From the NCBI RefSeq assembly GCF_905163445.1, contig NC_053181.1:4216001-4280000 (forward strand): a stretch of 64,000 nucleotides of DNA. Reading direction: 5' to 3'. A program made the translations under genes and the position numbers. This stretch comes from Pararge aegeria. Lineage: Eukaryota > Arthropoda > Insecta > Lepidoptera > Nymphalidae. This document shows, piece by piece, positions 21,946 to 33,447 of this stretch; positions within the stretch are counted from its first letter, which is position 1; each line of letters starts with the position of its first letter. The notes beneath the pieces are model-generated. The model searched no databases. It worked only from the letters and a program-made list of their open reading frames with translations, and was not told the DNA's origin.

Positions 21946-24900
21946 GGTCTAGCAATCAATTCTTCAATGTTATATTAATAGTAATCTTCTGCTTCCATAT
22001 CAAGTTGAAATTATACTTGAAAAGAAGAATATAAAGCACACCGTTGCAAAATATCATGCCGCAAAAGTTACACAGAAATTTAGAACATTCTGGCAAATCT
22101 TCAAATTAGGAAACGACATTGCACGATTCGAATTAAAATTGGCTCCGTCGTTTGAAAGCCGATAAATTGATTGTGTCTAATTGGTTAGTATGTGTTGGCA
22201 GTAAAATTTATTGGTGTTTATATTCAATATATAGCTTAAATACTTGTCTTTTTTTAGAGGAATGTCGCTACAACCGATAAACGTGAACAAGATTGTTTGC
22301 TTTTGTCATTGAGAATTCTTCGAAGATCGTGACTAGACTTACATTGGCATTATAATTTACATTTTGTCATAGTGACCTATTGTTATGTATTTTGCGTTTC
22401 ACTCGCTACTCGCACTATTTTATTGCGGTGAAAAGAAAAACTGCCAAACTAAACGCTTAGAATTTTTTGATCTCTTTCTGATCCAAGCTAGTAAGCATAT
22501 CTTTTATATCATCATCTACATATTAATTATTATATTTTACAAGCTCGTAGTTTATTTGAACAGCAAACAATATCATTATTATAAAATTTATCCTCATGGT
22601 AGAATACGGCTATAATAATATATGGCTTTAGACCTTTAGGTCACTTGAGACCGGTTGCCTCGACGCGACGCTATAAAAACAGAAGTAAATTAATTCCTTG
22701 GAACGTGGTAATGTTGAAGTCTCGAAGACTACATAATCATCGACTTGCACCAGTAGCATATATGCCTGGTTTAGATTGTCAGAGTGCGGATTCAGTTTGT
22801 AGGTCGAAGTAGTTTATTGTTTTTATAAGAATTATAACTAGCAGCAAATAGTTTATAGTATGAATCTTTATTTATTTATTTAAGGCCCGTGATACTAAAT
22901 TCGTTAAAACAAGTGAGCATCAAAGCGGGTTTAGATTTATTTAAATTATTTATTAAAAGGGAATTTAAGAATTATACTGAGAAAGCTACTTGTGTGCTTC
23001 ATGCTAGACAAAGCGTGTTTCAAACTTCTTAGTATCAGTTTAAAGTAACTGCACGTTTTCTGTTGTATTCCCAAAGTCTAGTATAGACACCCGCGGGAAC
23101 AGGAGGGTCGGAGACAACTGTAATCTGATCTAACGTCGTAACACGTCTTATAGGTCTATTTGAAAATAAGAAAATTTTACTGTAACTTTATTCATCGAGA
23201 GCTTACGTGAACAGCGTTATTAATCTATGTGCTCATCAGTGGGTTAAGTCCTGGTAAGACAAGTACTTGCGTATATTAAGCATTACTCTATTATGAACTC
23301 TTGCTTGAAATCCTGACAAATAAATACATTAATCATATTAGTGTTCATTACACAATTTTATCTTAATAACTCTTGGTTAACGGAGTGGGCGTGCTGTACT
23401 ACCATAAAAGCTCAAAATGAATTATGTAAGGTCAGGTTTCTCCTTATGCAGTTGTAGTTATTTATAAGATAATATTTATTTTTATATCAATACAAAGAAA
23501 AAAAAATAACTTGTTTGTACCAAAATTTATGCCTGACCCTATTTTATATTATAATGTAAGTGACTTCGTCCACTGAGTTTTTCTGTATTTTCGTGTCCCT
23601 TAGTAGGTATATAAGACTATAAGTAGCCATAGATCACTCATTTTAAACTCAAAGTAGTTCCAAAAGAAAGCCCTTAATACAGACAAAACAAATTAAAAAT
23701 CGTGTGATTTCATTGTAATATCGTTCAAACTTAAAATTCTAAATCACTAGATAATAAAGCGACAGTTCCTTGGAAATCACTTACCCTAATATACATATTT
23801 GCACGGTTGATAAGGTTATTTGGCAACTGATATATGGGTTTCACTAATAATGCCTTTGTCTTAATAAATGACAAAGAACTCTTATTAGACGTTCTGATAA
23901 AATAGTCTTCCTTTAACACTAAACCATGTGATAACACAATCGAGCTCAATATTAAGTAAAATAACACGTTGTAAATTTATGTTGACCTCAAAAGCGAATG
24001 CAACATAAAAATATATTGGTACAAAAGAAGCCGTATCGCTATTGCTCAAAGTTAATTTTCTAAAAAATCTACTCCAATATTCAAGCGACCCTGTGGGGTA
24101 ATAAATAACAATCGGCCTTTATTTCAGCATCAAAACCACTTTTGCCTATATTCTAGTAAAGAATATACAAGTACAATTGGTACAATTGTTCAAAAGAATA
24201 ACGCCCGTTTAATTCAAAATCATAAAAAAAATTACTCGGGGTTAGCTTGATTAGCTATCAAGCCAACACTAATAAAAGTAAAAAGTGGTGTTCATGTATT
24301 TTTATCGATCGCTTGTAAATTGTTGAACAATCTGTCATGTAGGTACTGTGCTCCCTCAAAACGATGTGGTAGTGCGGATAAAGAAAGTTCTCAAAAACTG
24401 ACAACGCATTGGTAGGTCCTCTGGTGATGCAGATGTACATGGGCAACGACAATCACTTAAGATTACGATACCGAAATTCTCATTACGTAATTTTTTTTAT
24501 AAATGCACGAATTTATAAAAAAAAATGTATGTAACGATTATATAGTAGTAGAAAGTAGGTTTTATAATTCTTTTAAGTCCTTCTTATATTAATTTAATGG
24601 AGATGTGGCCTACGCAAATCCCAAAATATTGGACCCAATTCGGTATGAATGACGGACATACTAATTTCGTCTCTACTTATCCTCAAGTTCGGGGAACGTG
24701 ACAAGCACAAGGAACCGGTCATTGTCACATTAAAATAGATGTTTGCGTAAGCTTAGCAAATAGTACGGATTCAGCTCATATACCAATCTAAGCTCTATAT
24801 CTTTATCCTAATTTTACATATTTTTTATTGATGTTACTATCTAGTAAGTATAAAAAAAGGTTTTTTTTTAAATTGTAGTAGTACAAGTAGCACTCCAAAG

Positions 24901-25798
24901 GGTCGAAAGCTAAGAAATAAAGATCCGAAAAACTCACAGCTAGTTAAAAATCTACACCGTTCATAGAAACAACGTGACCTTGATTTAATATTTAAATATC
25001 CGCATAGAAGCCAATTATGCAATGGATCGAATGAAAACATCTCCGGGAAGTTTTTTCCTAGCTGTGTAAATAACATAACATCGTAGTATAGTGATTTGGT
25101 CCAGATTACTACAACAAACTACGCCGGGCGAGTTCGCAACTATTCTTTTAATAATTCAAGGGCGGATTTGGTTATACACCTCTTGGATCTTAAGGCTTAT
25201 ATTGTGATGAATAAGCTATCTAATGTTCTGAATAAAGCTATCTAATGTTCTGAATTTACTAGACTAGTATTTCTTCGTTTCTAATACGCATCGCAAAGAC
25301 CAGTAGTGCCTCTAGGTTTTTTACCAATAAGAAGCTGCCCTATATCAGAACACCGAGTCTGCTAGTCTGCTTCAAGGAGTGCGAACAGATTTTATTACAG
25401 TTTACACCGTTAGAAAGTTTATCTCTGAGATGGTTGAGGTTTTAGTTATAATATTAGTGCTAGTTAGTTCATAACCAAAAGTAAACTTAATTGCACGATA
25501 AACGAAGTTGCGAAATTGTTAAGGTCAGATAGTAATTAGTTCTCTATGTAAAAACTGATACCCTGTCGAACGTGAGATAGAATAATAAACGGACCTTGGT
25601 TAAATACCAAGAACAAGACTCTAGGTCGAAGATTATGTTTAGATAAGGTTGCACATAATTTTGAACCGATGTGTCCCATTATAATAGAACAATAAAAACA
25701 TTGGCAGCCACAAACATTACTTCTATTTTAAATAAATATATCGAAAAAAAAAAGTGAAGCGTTCTCTGGAAGATTTAGCGATTGTTATCTTATTGTTT
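21946..25798. other. AT-rich sequence with one repeat fragment
   Basis: Only the 23080-23140 fragment is recognisable. Several minus-strand frames of 60-80 codons lack splice or compositional support. Confidence 0.5.
23080..23140 (-). repeat. Fragment of LINE-like repeat 'CCGTGCGGTGACGG'
   Basis: ACACCCGCGGGAACAGGAGG then GGAGACAACTGTAATCTGAT matches the middle of the 1166-1343 element. An isolated fragment in otherwise repeat-poor sequence. Confidence 0.45.
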
Positions 25799-26065
25799 GA
25801 CAGCCGATTGGCGCAGTTTGCAGCGACCCTGCTTTCTGAGCCGGAGGCCGTGGGTTCGATTCCCACTACTGGAAATTGTTTGTGTGATGAGCATGAATGT
25901 TTTTCAGCGTCTGGGTGTTCATATGTATATTCTAAGTATTTATGTATATTATTCATAATAATATTCATCAGTCATCTTAGTACCCATAACACAAGCTACG
26001 CTTACTTTGGGGCTAGATGGCGATGTGTGTATTGTCGTAGTACATTTATTTATTTATTTATTTAT
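25799..26065 (+). mobile_element. Full-length tRNA-derived SINE (SINE family C)
   Basis: The head GATTGGCGCAGTTTGCAGCG (A box) and GTGGGTTCGATTCCCACT (B box) is tRNA-like. The body has GATGAGCATGAATGTTTTTC, GGGGCTAGATGGCGATGTGT and ATTGTCGTAGTACATTTATT, and the tail is an imperfect (TTTA)n. A 125-codon plus frame and an 81-codon minus frame across it are consequences of the repeat. Truncated copies lie at 5978 and 28364. Confidence 0.85.
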
Positions 26066-26909
26066 ATTGTGCCCCGTTTCAGAGCTAGGTGCATCTTTCA
26101 GATTCTTTTTCACTCTGCACTCAATCCTTAAAACCATACCCTAAATAAAATTGAAACCTACTCTAAAAGCTTGATAGTTGCTTTAAGGTTGAAGTAGTTT
26201 ATGAACAAAATGGAATCGAAGTTTGCACCAACACGATGTCTTACCTAACGCATACATCGCCTTGTGGATAAAAGTCAATCTATTCTTGAGTCTTTCATAT
26301 TTTTTTAAGTTACTCTAGTTAATCACACGGAATCTTATCGTACCCACTCAAAGCACAAGCTTTTAAGTTTTGCGCTTAGAAGAAGAGAAACAGGAATAAC
26401 GAGGCAAATGTTTTTTTGTTGTAGTTAGATGTTTTTGTGGCAAAACTCTTGAAGTAATTGAAAAAGGTATCTATTTTAGAGAGTACATAAGCAGCGCACG
26501 TGCAAAATACCATCAATTTAATCAGATTTCAGAGGTTTTAATAACACTGTCACATCGGAATGCTACTGTGGCATAGGTCCAGAACTGAAATTACCGCGGA
26601 AAATATCTACTGGAATATAAATTATTATTGGACGTGCAAGCCGTATAATTTCAGCCATGGACATGATGTTAATCTTTTTACAAGTTTCAGATAGGATAAA
26701 CCTAAAAGCAAGGCAAAATTACCTAACAGAATACACCTAGAGTGTTGATCTGTATACTATGTCGTGCTAGGGTTGGAAAAGAATATTGATATTTTGTAAA
26801 AAAAATATTATGATATTACTATCGAAACATAGGCTAAGTACGAGTTTGACTCGCACACGGAGGTTTCCGTATTACGGTCCAACATAAAATACTATTTTCT
26901 GGCAATTCA

Positions 26910-27029
26910 TTTGAATTTCAATTAAAAGTTCATTTATAATGCCTGTGCTTACTAACTCTGCCACCGGATTGGAAGGCACATTATGCCGAGAAAAAGCCGG
27001 CAACAAAACTAAGCAGTTGCTCTTTTCTA
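26910..27029 (-). mobile_element. LINE-E 3' end, copy 2
   Basis: CACCGGATTGGAAGGCACAT, GCCGAGAAAAAGCCGGCAAC and AAGCAGTTGCTCTTTTC are the antisense of copy 1. Confidence 0.65.
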
Positions 27030-27223
27030 ATTAATAGTTGGCTATGGAAATAAGCTCATTAGCCGCTCTGCTTTTTAGTTAAAATCTTAGGTACTGATCG
27101 GTAACAGGTGGTTTTGAATTTTAGTGAATTTGACAGGCTTCGACAGGCGGGGACGGTAGGTAAAAGTTCTAACGATCATGCTACGCTATTTGCAAAACAT
27201 TTCACGATCAGGATTTAGATTAG

Positions 27224-27367
27224 GCTGAGGACGAGGATTATGAGGACGGTAAGATTGGTGAGGAAAATGACGATGAAATTGATGTTGATATTATATATTC
27301 TAAGATGAGTAGGAACATGAAACCAATAAATTTGGACACAATAATCAGAACCTCAACAAACAGTTAA
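27224..27367 (+). CDS. Candidate acidic C-terminal exon fragment
   Basis: A 47-residue frame follows a TTAGATTAG acceptor-like site and an in-frame TAG. It begins AEDEDYEDGKIGEENDDEID, is strongly acidic, then turns polar and ends ...TSTNS with TAA at 27365. Acidic stretches like this occur in nuclear proteins and in transposase N-termini, but they also come from purine-rich simple sequence. No partner exon was seen. Confidence 0.15.
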   Translation, partial: AEDEDYEDGKIGEENDDEIDVDIIYSKMSRNMKPINLDTIIRTSTNS

Positions 27368-28363
27368 AAAAAAAACTAGAAAATTAAACTATGGATCGAC
27401 AAAAAGATCCAAAGTATATATCTGACTAATGATTATTTATTAACATGACGTAGTTATTTGGAATTAATCTAAATAATGTTATTTCTCTACATATGGGCAA
27501 AATGTTTAATGTAAACAAATGATTACATCATAAGTATATATATACTTAAAAATTTATTAAATATGCAGATATGAGATCATTCACCTTCGATTTTAAAGTT
27601 TTACTCCAAATGCTAAAATTCTTCAAACCGCAATTAACAGGAAAAACTGACCAAGTAGGAGTCATCCACGCGCATCAAGAGTTCCATATATTATTGAGAT
27701 TAAGTATTACAAATAAGGCAAATCAATGGGCCTAAGCTAGATTAACTTTCATAATGAACCGCAAAAGTAACATAAGGTTGGTCCTGCAAAGTTAACACAA
27801 ACCTCCACTAATCCTTTACAAATTTAGATAAAAACATAGGTCTTAATCACATTACCCTTTAGTTTTGAAAAAAATGTAGCAGTCATCTAGTTTTCAAAAT
27901 AATAACTTTGAAAATACTGTATGTTGCGTACTCTGTTCTTTCCGCGATACAACAAACAAGACATAAACACGTCAACAACGAGTCTGCGTCGGTGTCGTAC
28001 TCCTAGTTAGGTTATATCTGTCAAGACAGCATTTCAACACATTAAAATAATCCTGTTAATTGTTTGTCTTAAAATCACTGTTTTGCCACGTGGTTTTAAT
28101 TTATGAATCTTAATAGACAACAGAGGTGAGGTGTTTTAGATTGAAACGCCGTGGAGTAACTTACTCCATGCGTGAAATTTATTAGAGAAATAATTGCCTT
28201 AAATGAGATAATACAACAAGATCTGCTCGGATTTTAAGGAAAAAAAACATGGGATGGTTAAATGGGACGTTTAAATCAAAAAACTTCCTTCACACTAAAA
28301 ACACTTCGAAAATAAAAGAGGACACAAAACAAAAAATTAACAATTCATATTAAATGTCATAAT

Positions 28364-28457
28364 TATTGGTCATCTTGGTACCCAAAACACAAGCTACGTT
28401 TACTTGATGAACGGGCTTGATGTATATATTGTCGTAGTATGTTTATTTATTTATTTA
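28364..28457 (+). mobile_element. SINE family C, 3' end only
   Basis: TTGGTCATCTTGGTACCCAA, AACACAAGCTACGTTTACTT and ATATTGTCGTAGTATGTTTA then a (TTTA)n tail. Confidence 0.7.
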
Positions 28458-28898
28458 ATTAGAATAGCTTTCATAGCTTCTAAATTAACGAAGCTGCAAC
28501 ATCTTTACAAAGGTTTGACGGACTATTTTGGTTTCGGTTAGGTTTGACTGAACTTAAATCCGTTCCACAACAAAGTTTTCATTCATTAACAAAGTAGCCG
28601 ATATTTCTGGCAGCTGACAGCGTTGAAACAGTTAGCAGATTCACTAAATTATTCAACATTTCAGATTGTTTATTTTTGCTGCGGCTCCGGACTGGCGCCA
28701 TGCTCACCTTGACCGCGGTATGGGTACAACAAACCAATGAAATGTGACCTTCCATCCCTCGCATAATCTTGTTAAAATTTGACTCAACAGGTGAATCGCT
28801 TTGAAGCTGTAAAGATCTTCTAATACTGGCTACATTACAATTCTGTATGCATAAGCGATGATGATTCTAAGATATTATTTGTTTCTGCGGAAAACCAG

Positions 28899-28979
28899 GA
28901 GTGGCCGGTGCTGAATCAGGTCTACAGTAAGCAAAGCGTGACCGAGACGCAGCCTAAAACGAACAAATTAAGTAGTCAG
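28899..28979 (+). CDS. Candidate 81-nt internal exon, phase 0-0
   Basis: The frame reads EWPVLNQVYSKQSVTETQ followed by PKTNKLSSQ, ending at a good donor CAG|GTAAAT. It starts after an AG (AAAACCAG) whose pyrimidine tract is interrupted, so the acceptor is only fair. The same frame is open upstream to 28823 and includes SDDDSKILFVSAENQ, so the exon could begin earlier. Codons here are clearly richer in G and C at third positions than the surroundings. No partner exon with a matching phase-0 boundary was found nearby. The product is not recognised. Confidence 0.3.
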
Positions 28980-30107
28980 GTAAATTCGGAAAAATGGTTT
29001 TTTCTGATTTGTAGGTATTTAGAACATCGATTTTATATATATCCGTGTATTTTTGATAAAATTATTTGTCTTTACAGAATAAGAACATAAAGAAACCGTG
29101 TACAAGACTAATATTGAAGCATCAACTCTCCGCTCCACTTAAGTAGTTCACTTTAGTAGTGTTCCGGCAATTAATTATTTTCTAATGTTCTACACGTTTA
29201 CCATAAAATGGGGAAAATGGGAAATTTTGTGAGCTTGCAACATTCCGCGGGTGTAAATCGAGACGTGCGCGGGTTGTTTTCACTGTTTTGGACACAATTG
29301 CATGCAATAATGATGGGAGGGTTATAAATGCTGTCCATTTTACAAGCAGTACAAGATACATATTAATCTGACTCCTATACTGAAGAGTTAAATAGTTTGA
29401 CGGTCTGTCTGACAGTAGTGTTTACCTAACGACCCAACAATATAATTTTACATGACAATGTAAAGTGACAAAGTGACTGTAAAGTGAGTGACAATGTAAA
29501 ATGTTTGTGCCTCGCGGTTTGATCTGCGTTAACATTAGTCAAGTTCTATAATAATGTTGTATGCCTAACGCAATGAAAGAGTTGTCTATCACAAACATAT
29601 TTTTTATTAATAGCATTTTTAGATCCTAAGATAAGTAGCCTCATACATACCTACGAGAATGGTACGGATTAAATTGCAAAATACCGTTATACTCTTGTAA
29701 ATTTAATTTGTTGCGCGTAACGTCTCTGGTTATACTTATACTGAACATGACAACGTAACACTGACCACAAAAATAGACTACACGATAACCTCGTCTAAAA
29801 TATATTACGACAGCGCATAAAAAGACATTAAAGACAAAAGCGAATGAGACATTACGATGTGAAGACACTTTCATATCAATTGCTGAGACTGTTTGCTATT
29901 TACTAAAAATAAAGTAAAGTAATGATTTCATCATCTATAAATTACGAGACTGAAAGACTGAAAACTGAATAGTCTAAACTGCTGAAGTCCGAAATAGGAA
30001 GTTTAGATTGTGAATTCATTTTAAAAAGTCGCGAATCTAGACGAATCGTTAGTATAATAATATTAATTTATTTGCTAGAATTGTGGGATATAACAATTTG
30101 TTTTACA
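28980..30107. other. No classified feature
   Basis: A small CpG-rich patch at 29240-29290 (CCGCGGGTGTAAATCGAGAC, GTGCGCGGGTTG) stands out. A minisatellite-like GTAAAGTGA/CAATGTAAA repetition is at 29455-29505. Confidence 0.4.
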
Positions 30108-30385
30108 ATCTATACTTATAATAAAATTGTACCTGGAAGATTTCTGTACATTTGATATATTTTGAAAATTTTGAACGGGGTATGCTTTATAATCGATACT
30201 GAGTTCAAGACACATTTTTGTTTAATTTTTGTCTGTCTGTCCGGGCATCACGTAAAAACTACTGAACGGATAAATACAATTTGGTATAGTGCTAGCTGAT
30301 ATTCCGGGTCTACATATAGGCTACTTTTTATCCCGATATATAAAAAGTTTCCTCCGGGAAATGGAATGAAAGTTTTTATCAATTT
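30108..30385 (+). mobile_element. Helitron-like repeat, partial
   Basis: Starts near TCTATACTTATAATAAAATT and carries GTCTGTCTGTCCGGGCATCA, AAAACTACTGAACGGATAAA and ATAGGCTACTTTTTATCCCG, all hallmarks of lepidopteran Helitron 5' regions. No CTAG-type end was found downstream. Confidence 0.6.
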
Positions 30386-30568
30386 TACTGTTAAATTTGA
30401 ACCGATTTTTATAATTCTTTTTTTATTTGAAAGTGTATACTAACAAGCATGTATTGTCTATTTTTAATAAAGACCTAATAAATATTGTCGGAGATAAAGG
30501 ACATAACTCTTCACGGATACTAGCAACTCGCAACGCATATGGTACAACGATCGAATGCATGTGTACCA

Positions 30569-30640
30569 TCCTACTGATATTATAAATGCGAAAGTTTGTG
30601 AGGATTGATGTATGGATGGATGGTTTTAGTGCATATTTTA
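30569..30640 (+). mobile_element. Helitron (Lep1-type) 5'-end fragment
   Basis: TCCTACTGATATTATAAATG then CGAAAGTTTGTGAGGATTGA; preceded by A as expected. About 180 bp after a second Helitron-like piece. Confidence 0.65.
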
Positions 30641-32995
30641 CTGTGGTTTTCTGTAAATTGGCTGAAATACTAACTTAGATGGTTATTGGTCTTTATATTT
30701 TTCTTTCAAAACACTGGTATAATTATAAGATTTTGACATTCCTATCATGATATTAATCTATGTCCAAATAAATAGTTTGATAAATATTAATTTCGATTAT
30801 ATACCTGAAAAATCCTTTTTAAATTATTCAATAAAACCTATCGCTTAGAAATTGCGACGGGTATAGAAACACAAAAATCAAGAAAAATGCAGCGGGCCGC
30901 CGGGTCGCGAATAACATAGTTTGGAAATAAACTGGACCTGGTAGGTAGCGCTGCAATTCATATGTAATTAAAATAAATAATAAATACGTATCACAAATAC
31001 TATTGATTAGATCAAAATACATTATATCAACGTTATTTCACTAAAAACACTATCAAGGTTTTAATTCACAAACAATAAGTGAAACCAATTTGTCATTTAG
31101 CTATTCGTAACCAATGTAGTAAATTTCATTGTTAAGCATTTTGAAAATAACTCTCCTAGTCGCAAATGACAAGATTTTTTAGAAAAAAAGTGCCAACCTC
31201 CTATTTTTGGTACAGTTCACTTAGTGTGAGGAACTGGAAATCAGAAGCTCTACGCTCGTCTCTACAAGAAGGCTCTGTATTTAACAAACTGTCTCTATTA
31301 TTCCGTATAAGGTTAACAAGGACACTGGTCTTGTCCAGTGAGGATTAGGATTTCCACTTAGTTTTACATTATACAAAGTTCTCCAGAGATTGTTTTGTTG
31401 ATTACCGCACGAAAGTTTCCTTTCTACTTATTATTCGCGATCATTTATGCTACTACTGTTACCTAACTATTTTTATATAAATCTCAGCTGCCAATTCCAG
31501 ATGTATAACACCAAAAAATACACTTATTCTAGCTATTCAAATATATTCCTAAAGTCATAATAAGATAAATATTTTTTTGCAAAGTGTTGTTCATTATAAA
31601 ACAAACAGCTTTGCTTGCTCTCATTAAGTGCGACACAAACTTAGAAATTATGTGTTATATCTAAAAATGTTAGAGAATCATAATGAAGTGTTGCACAAGT
31701 TATAAGATCTGACGTAATAAAATTAGTTTTATGAGCAAAATGGAATTAAATAGAGAAGGATCGTGTCCCACATAAGACAGACGGCATCTTCGCATAATCT
31801 GGATTTAATAAATTACTCGCCAGCGTGAAATTAGAATGTTGATTGCGATGGAGCCACACTGCAAGTAGATTTCCATTCGGAAATAGTCGACAAGGACTTA
31901 GGTGAAGATTTATTGAACATAACTTTTGTATCTTTCAGAATTTAGCTTACATTATGTTGACCAGATTTAATTTAAGAACAGATTTATTACAACACTTCTT
32001 TCTTAAAATTAACACAGAAAGTAATTTAAAAGTTACTTTGTTCAGTGACTTGTCACCGTTCCATTGTACTTCACGTAGGTGCTTTATAGAGATTTCTCTC
32101 TATTCATTTAAGTTTTGTCCTAAAACCCCTATTGGTTATTGCAGTACGATTTTAAACCGGAATATAAATCGTCAGGATTCGATATGCCGCCTTTGATTTG
32201 TCATGCCAGCTGTCCAAAACACTAGCCTCCCCATTACTACAGCAAAATGTGCCTCCTCTTGAACCAAAAATGTGTGTAGTACTTATTACTTCGTTTCCGT
32301 ACTCCGTTTACGTTCTTCCTCATATCATCGTTCTAGTATACACGAGATACATTAATTGAAACCGTAACCGTCCCTTAACAATATCTTTATGAAATGTTTC
32401 TCATTTAATGCACAAGCCTAAATTGTCTAGTATTACACCGTATATTATCATCAAAAATGCTAATGGAAAAACAAACAATAAAACAGACGATATGTTTCAC
32501 GATATTTGACGTACCATCTGATATTTTAAATGTAATAACATCGGGTTATTCACGGTCGTTTCGGCTATGTACAGTCACCATCAGAATTTATGAGAAAAAG
32601 ACACTTCAGGTTTCTTTTTTTCGTTTCAGCGCTGATCGTTTACAGTTCTTATGATATTGCCTGCCTTGTGACCTTTAAAGTTAGAATACACTTATTTGAC
32701 GCAAACTATTGCAGCTGCTTGCTGCTTTAAACATTATTGTACTCTGGAAGAAAAAAAAAACATTCAATTTAAATATGTAGTATCACGATTACCCATGACG
32801 GTACTTGTCTTAAGTGTTATGAAATTGTCTGGGATCACAACTTTTATGAGTCAAAAATAAACTCCACCTGGAAAGAGGTAAACGTAGTTTAACTAGTGGA
32901 AGTAATTATGAATTCTAAAGTTTGACTGATTAATATCAAAGGTTGTCTGGAAGAGATCACTTTAGCGATAAGAACGCTTTTACACGCGCCGCTTT
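30641..32995. other. AT-rich, no supported gene or repeat
   Basis: Short frames at 31166-31348, 31954-32196 and 32457-32654 have no ATG context, motif or splice evidence that separates them from chance. Confidence 0.4.
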
Positions 32996-33196
32996 CTATT
33001 CTAAGTGTCTTCTGTGTATGTGTTTACATCGTATTAAATGTGTGTGTGTGCAATAAAGTTTTCCATAATCATCTCTTTCGAAGATACACAGATTCCTGCA
33101 CCTGTGCTGTACCGCGTACCAAGTAGAACAATAGCAAGCAAACTGCAAATCACACATTCCTGGCAAACATGTTTCTAATGCAAGAAACTTGTACAA
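32996..33196 (-). CDS. Candidate cysteine-rich short ORF, 66 codons
   Basis: The frame lies immediately downstream of the 33447-33214 frame on the same strand and has eight or more cysteines in 66 codons, including CLPGMC, CYCSTW and CRNLC. It lacks an ATG at its 5' end (the first possible start is TTG), so if real it would be a spliced exon. A (GT)n-like run encodes its CTHTH segment, which argues that part of it is simple sequence. No known knottin or defensin spacing is recognised. Confidence 0.15.
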   Translation of the reverse strand: MYKFLALETCLPGMCDLQFACYCSTWYAVQHRCRNLCIFERDDYGKLYCTHTHLIRCKHIHRRHLE

Positions 33197-33213
33197 AATA
33201 TGATGTCATACCT

Positions 33214-33447
33214 TCACTCTAGAACGTGCACTACGGAAACACGGTCATAGTTATTATTTTTAATATTTATATATGGACAAACAAGCAATGTGATTAGTTG
33301 TCCATTCGAAGATATACATAATTTGATGCTTACTGTACGCCATAAGTCATCGGCACAATTTCGTACACCGTGGGTGGTTAAGGATCGTGAATATTGTCGT
33401 CCACTGATGCGATCGTCTCCGCTGTTATAATTGCTACCGTAATACAT
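33214..33447 (-). CDS. Candidate short ORF, 77 codons, unidentified
   Basis: ATG at 33447 opens a polar, protein-like frame starting MYYGSNYNSGDDRISGRQYS and continuing with TTHGVRNCADDLWRTVSIK; the last third becomes AT-rich. It stops at TGA 33214, beside an AAG|GTATGA donor-like site. A TATAAAATA sequence lies about 25 bp upstream of the ATG, too close to serve as its promoter. No signal peptide or known motif is visible. It may be an exon, a small gene or chance. Confidence 0.22.
   Translation of the reverse strand: MYYGSNYNSGDDRISGRQYSRSLTTHGVRNCADDLWRTVSIKLCISSNGQLITLLVCPYINIKNNNYDRVSVVHVLE

Noticed and set aside
25754..26131. 125-codon plus-strand frame and overlapping 81-codon minus frame
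   Set aside because: Both lie in a full-length tRNA-derived SINE; the frames follow the repeat, not a protein.
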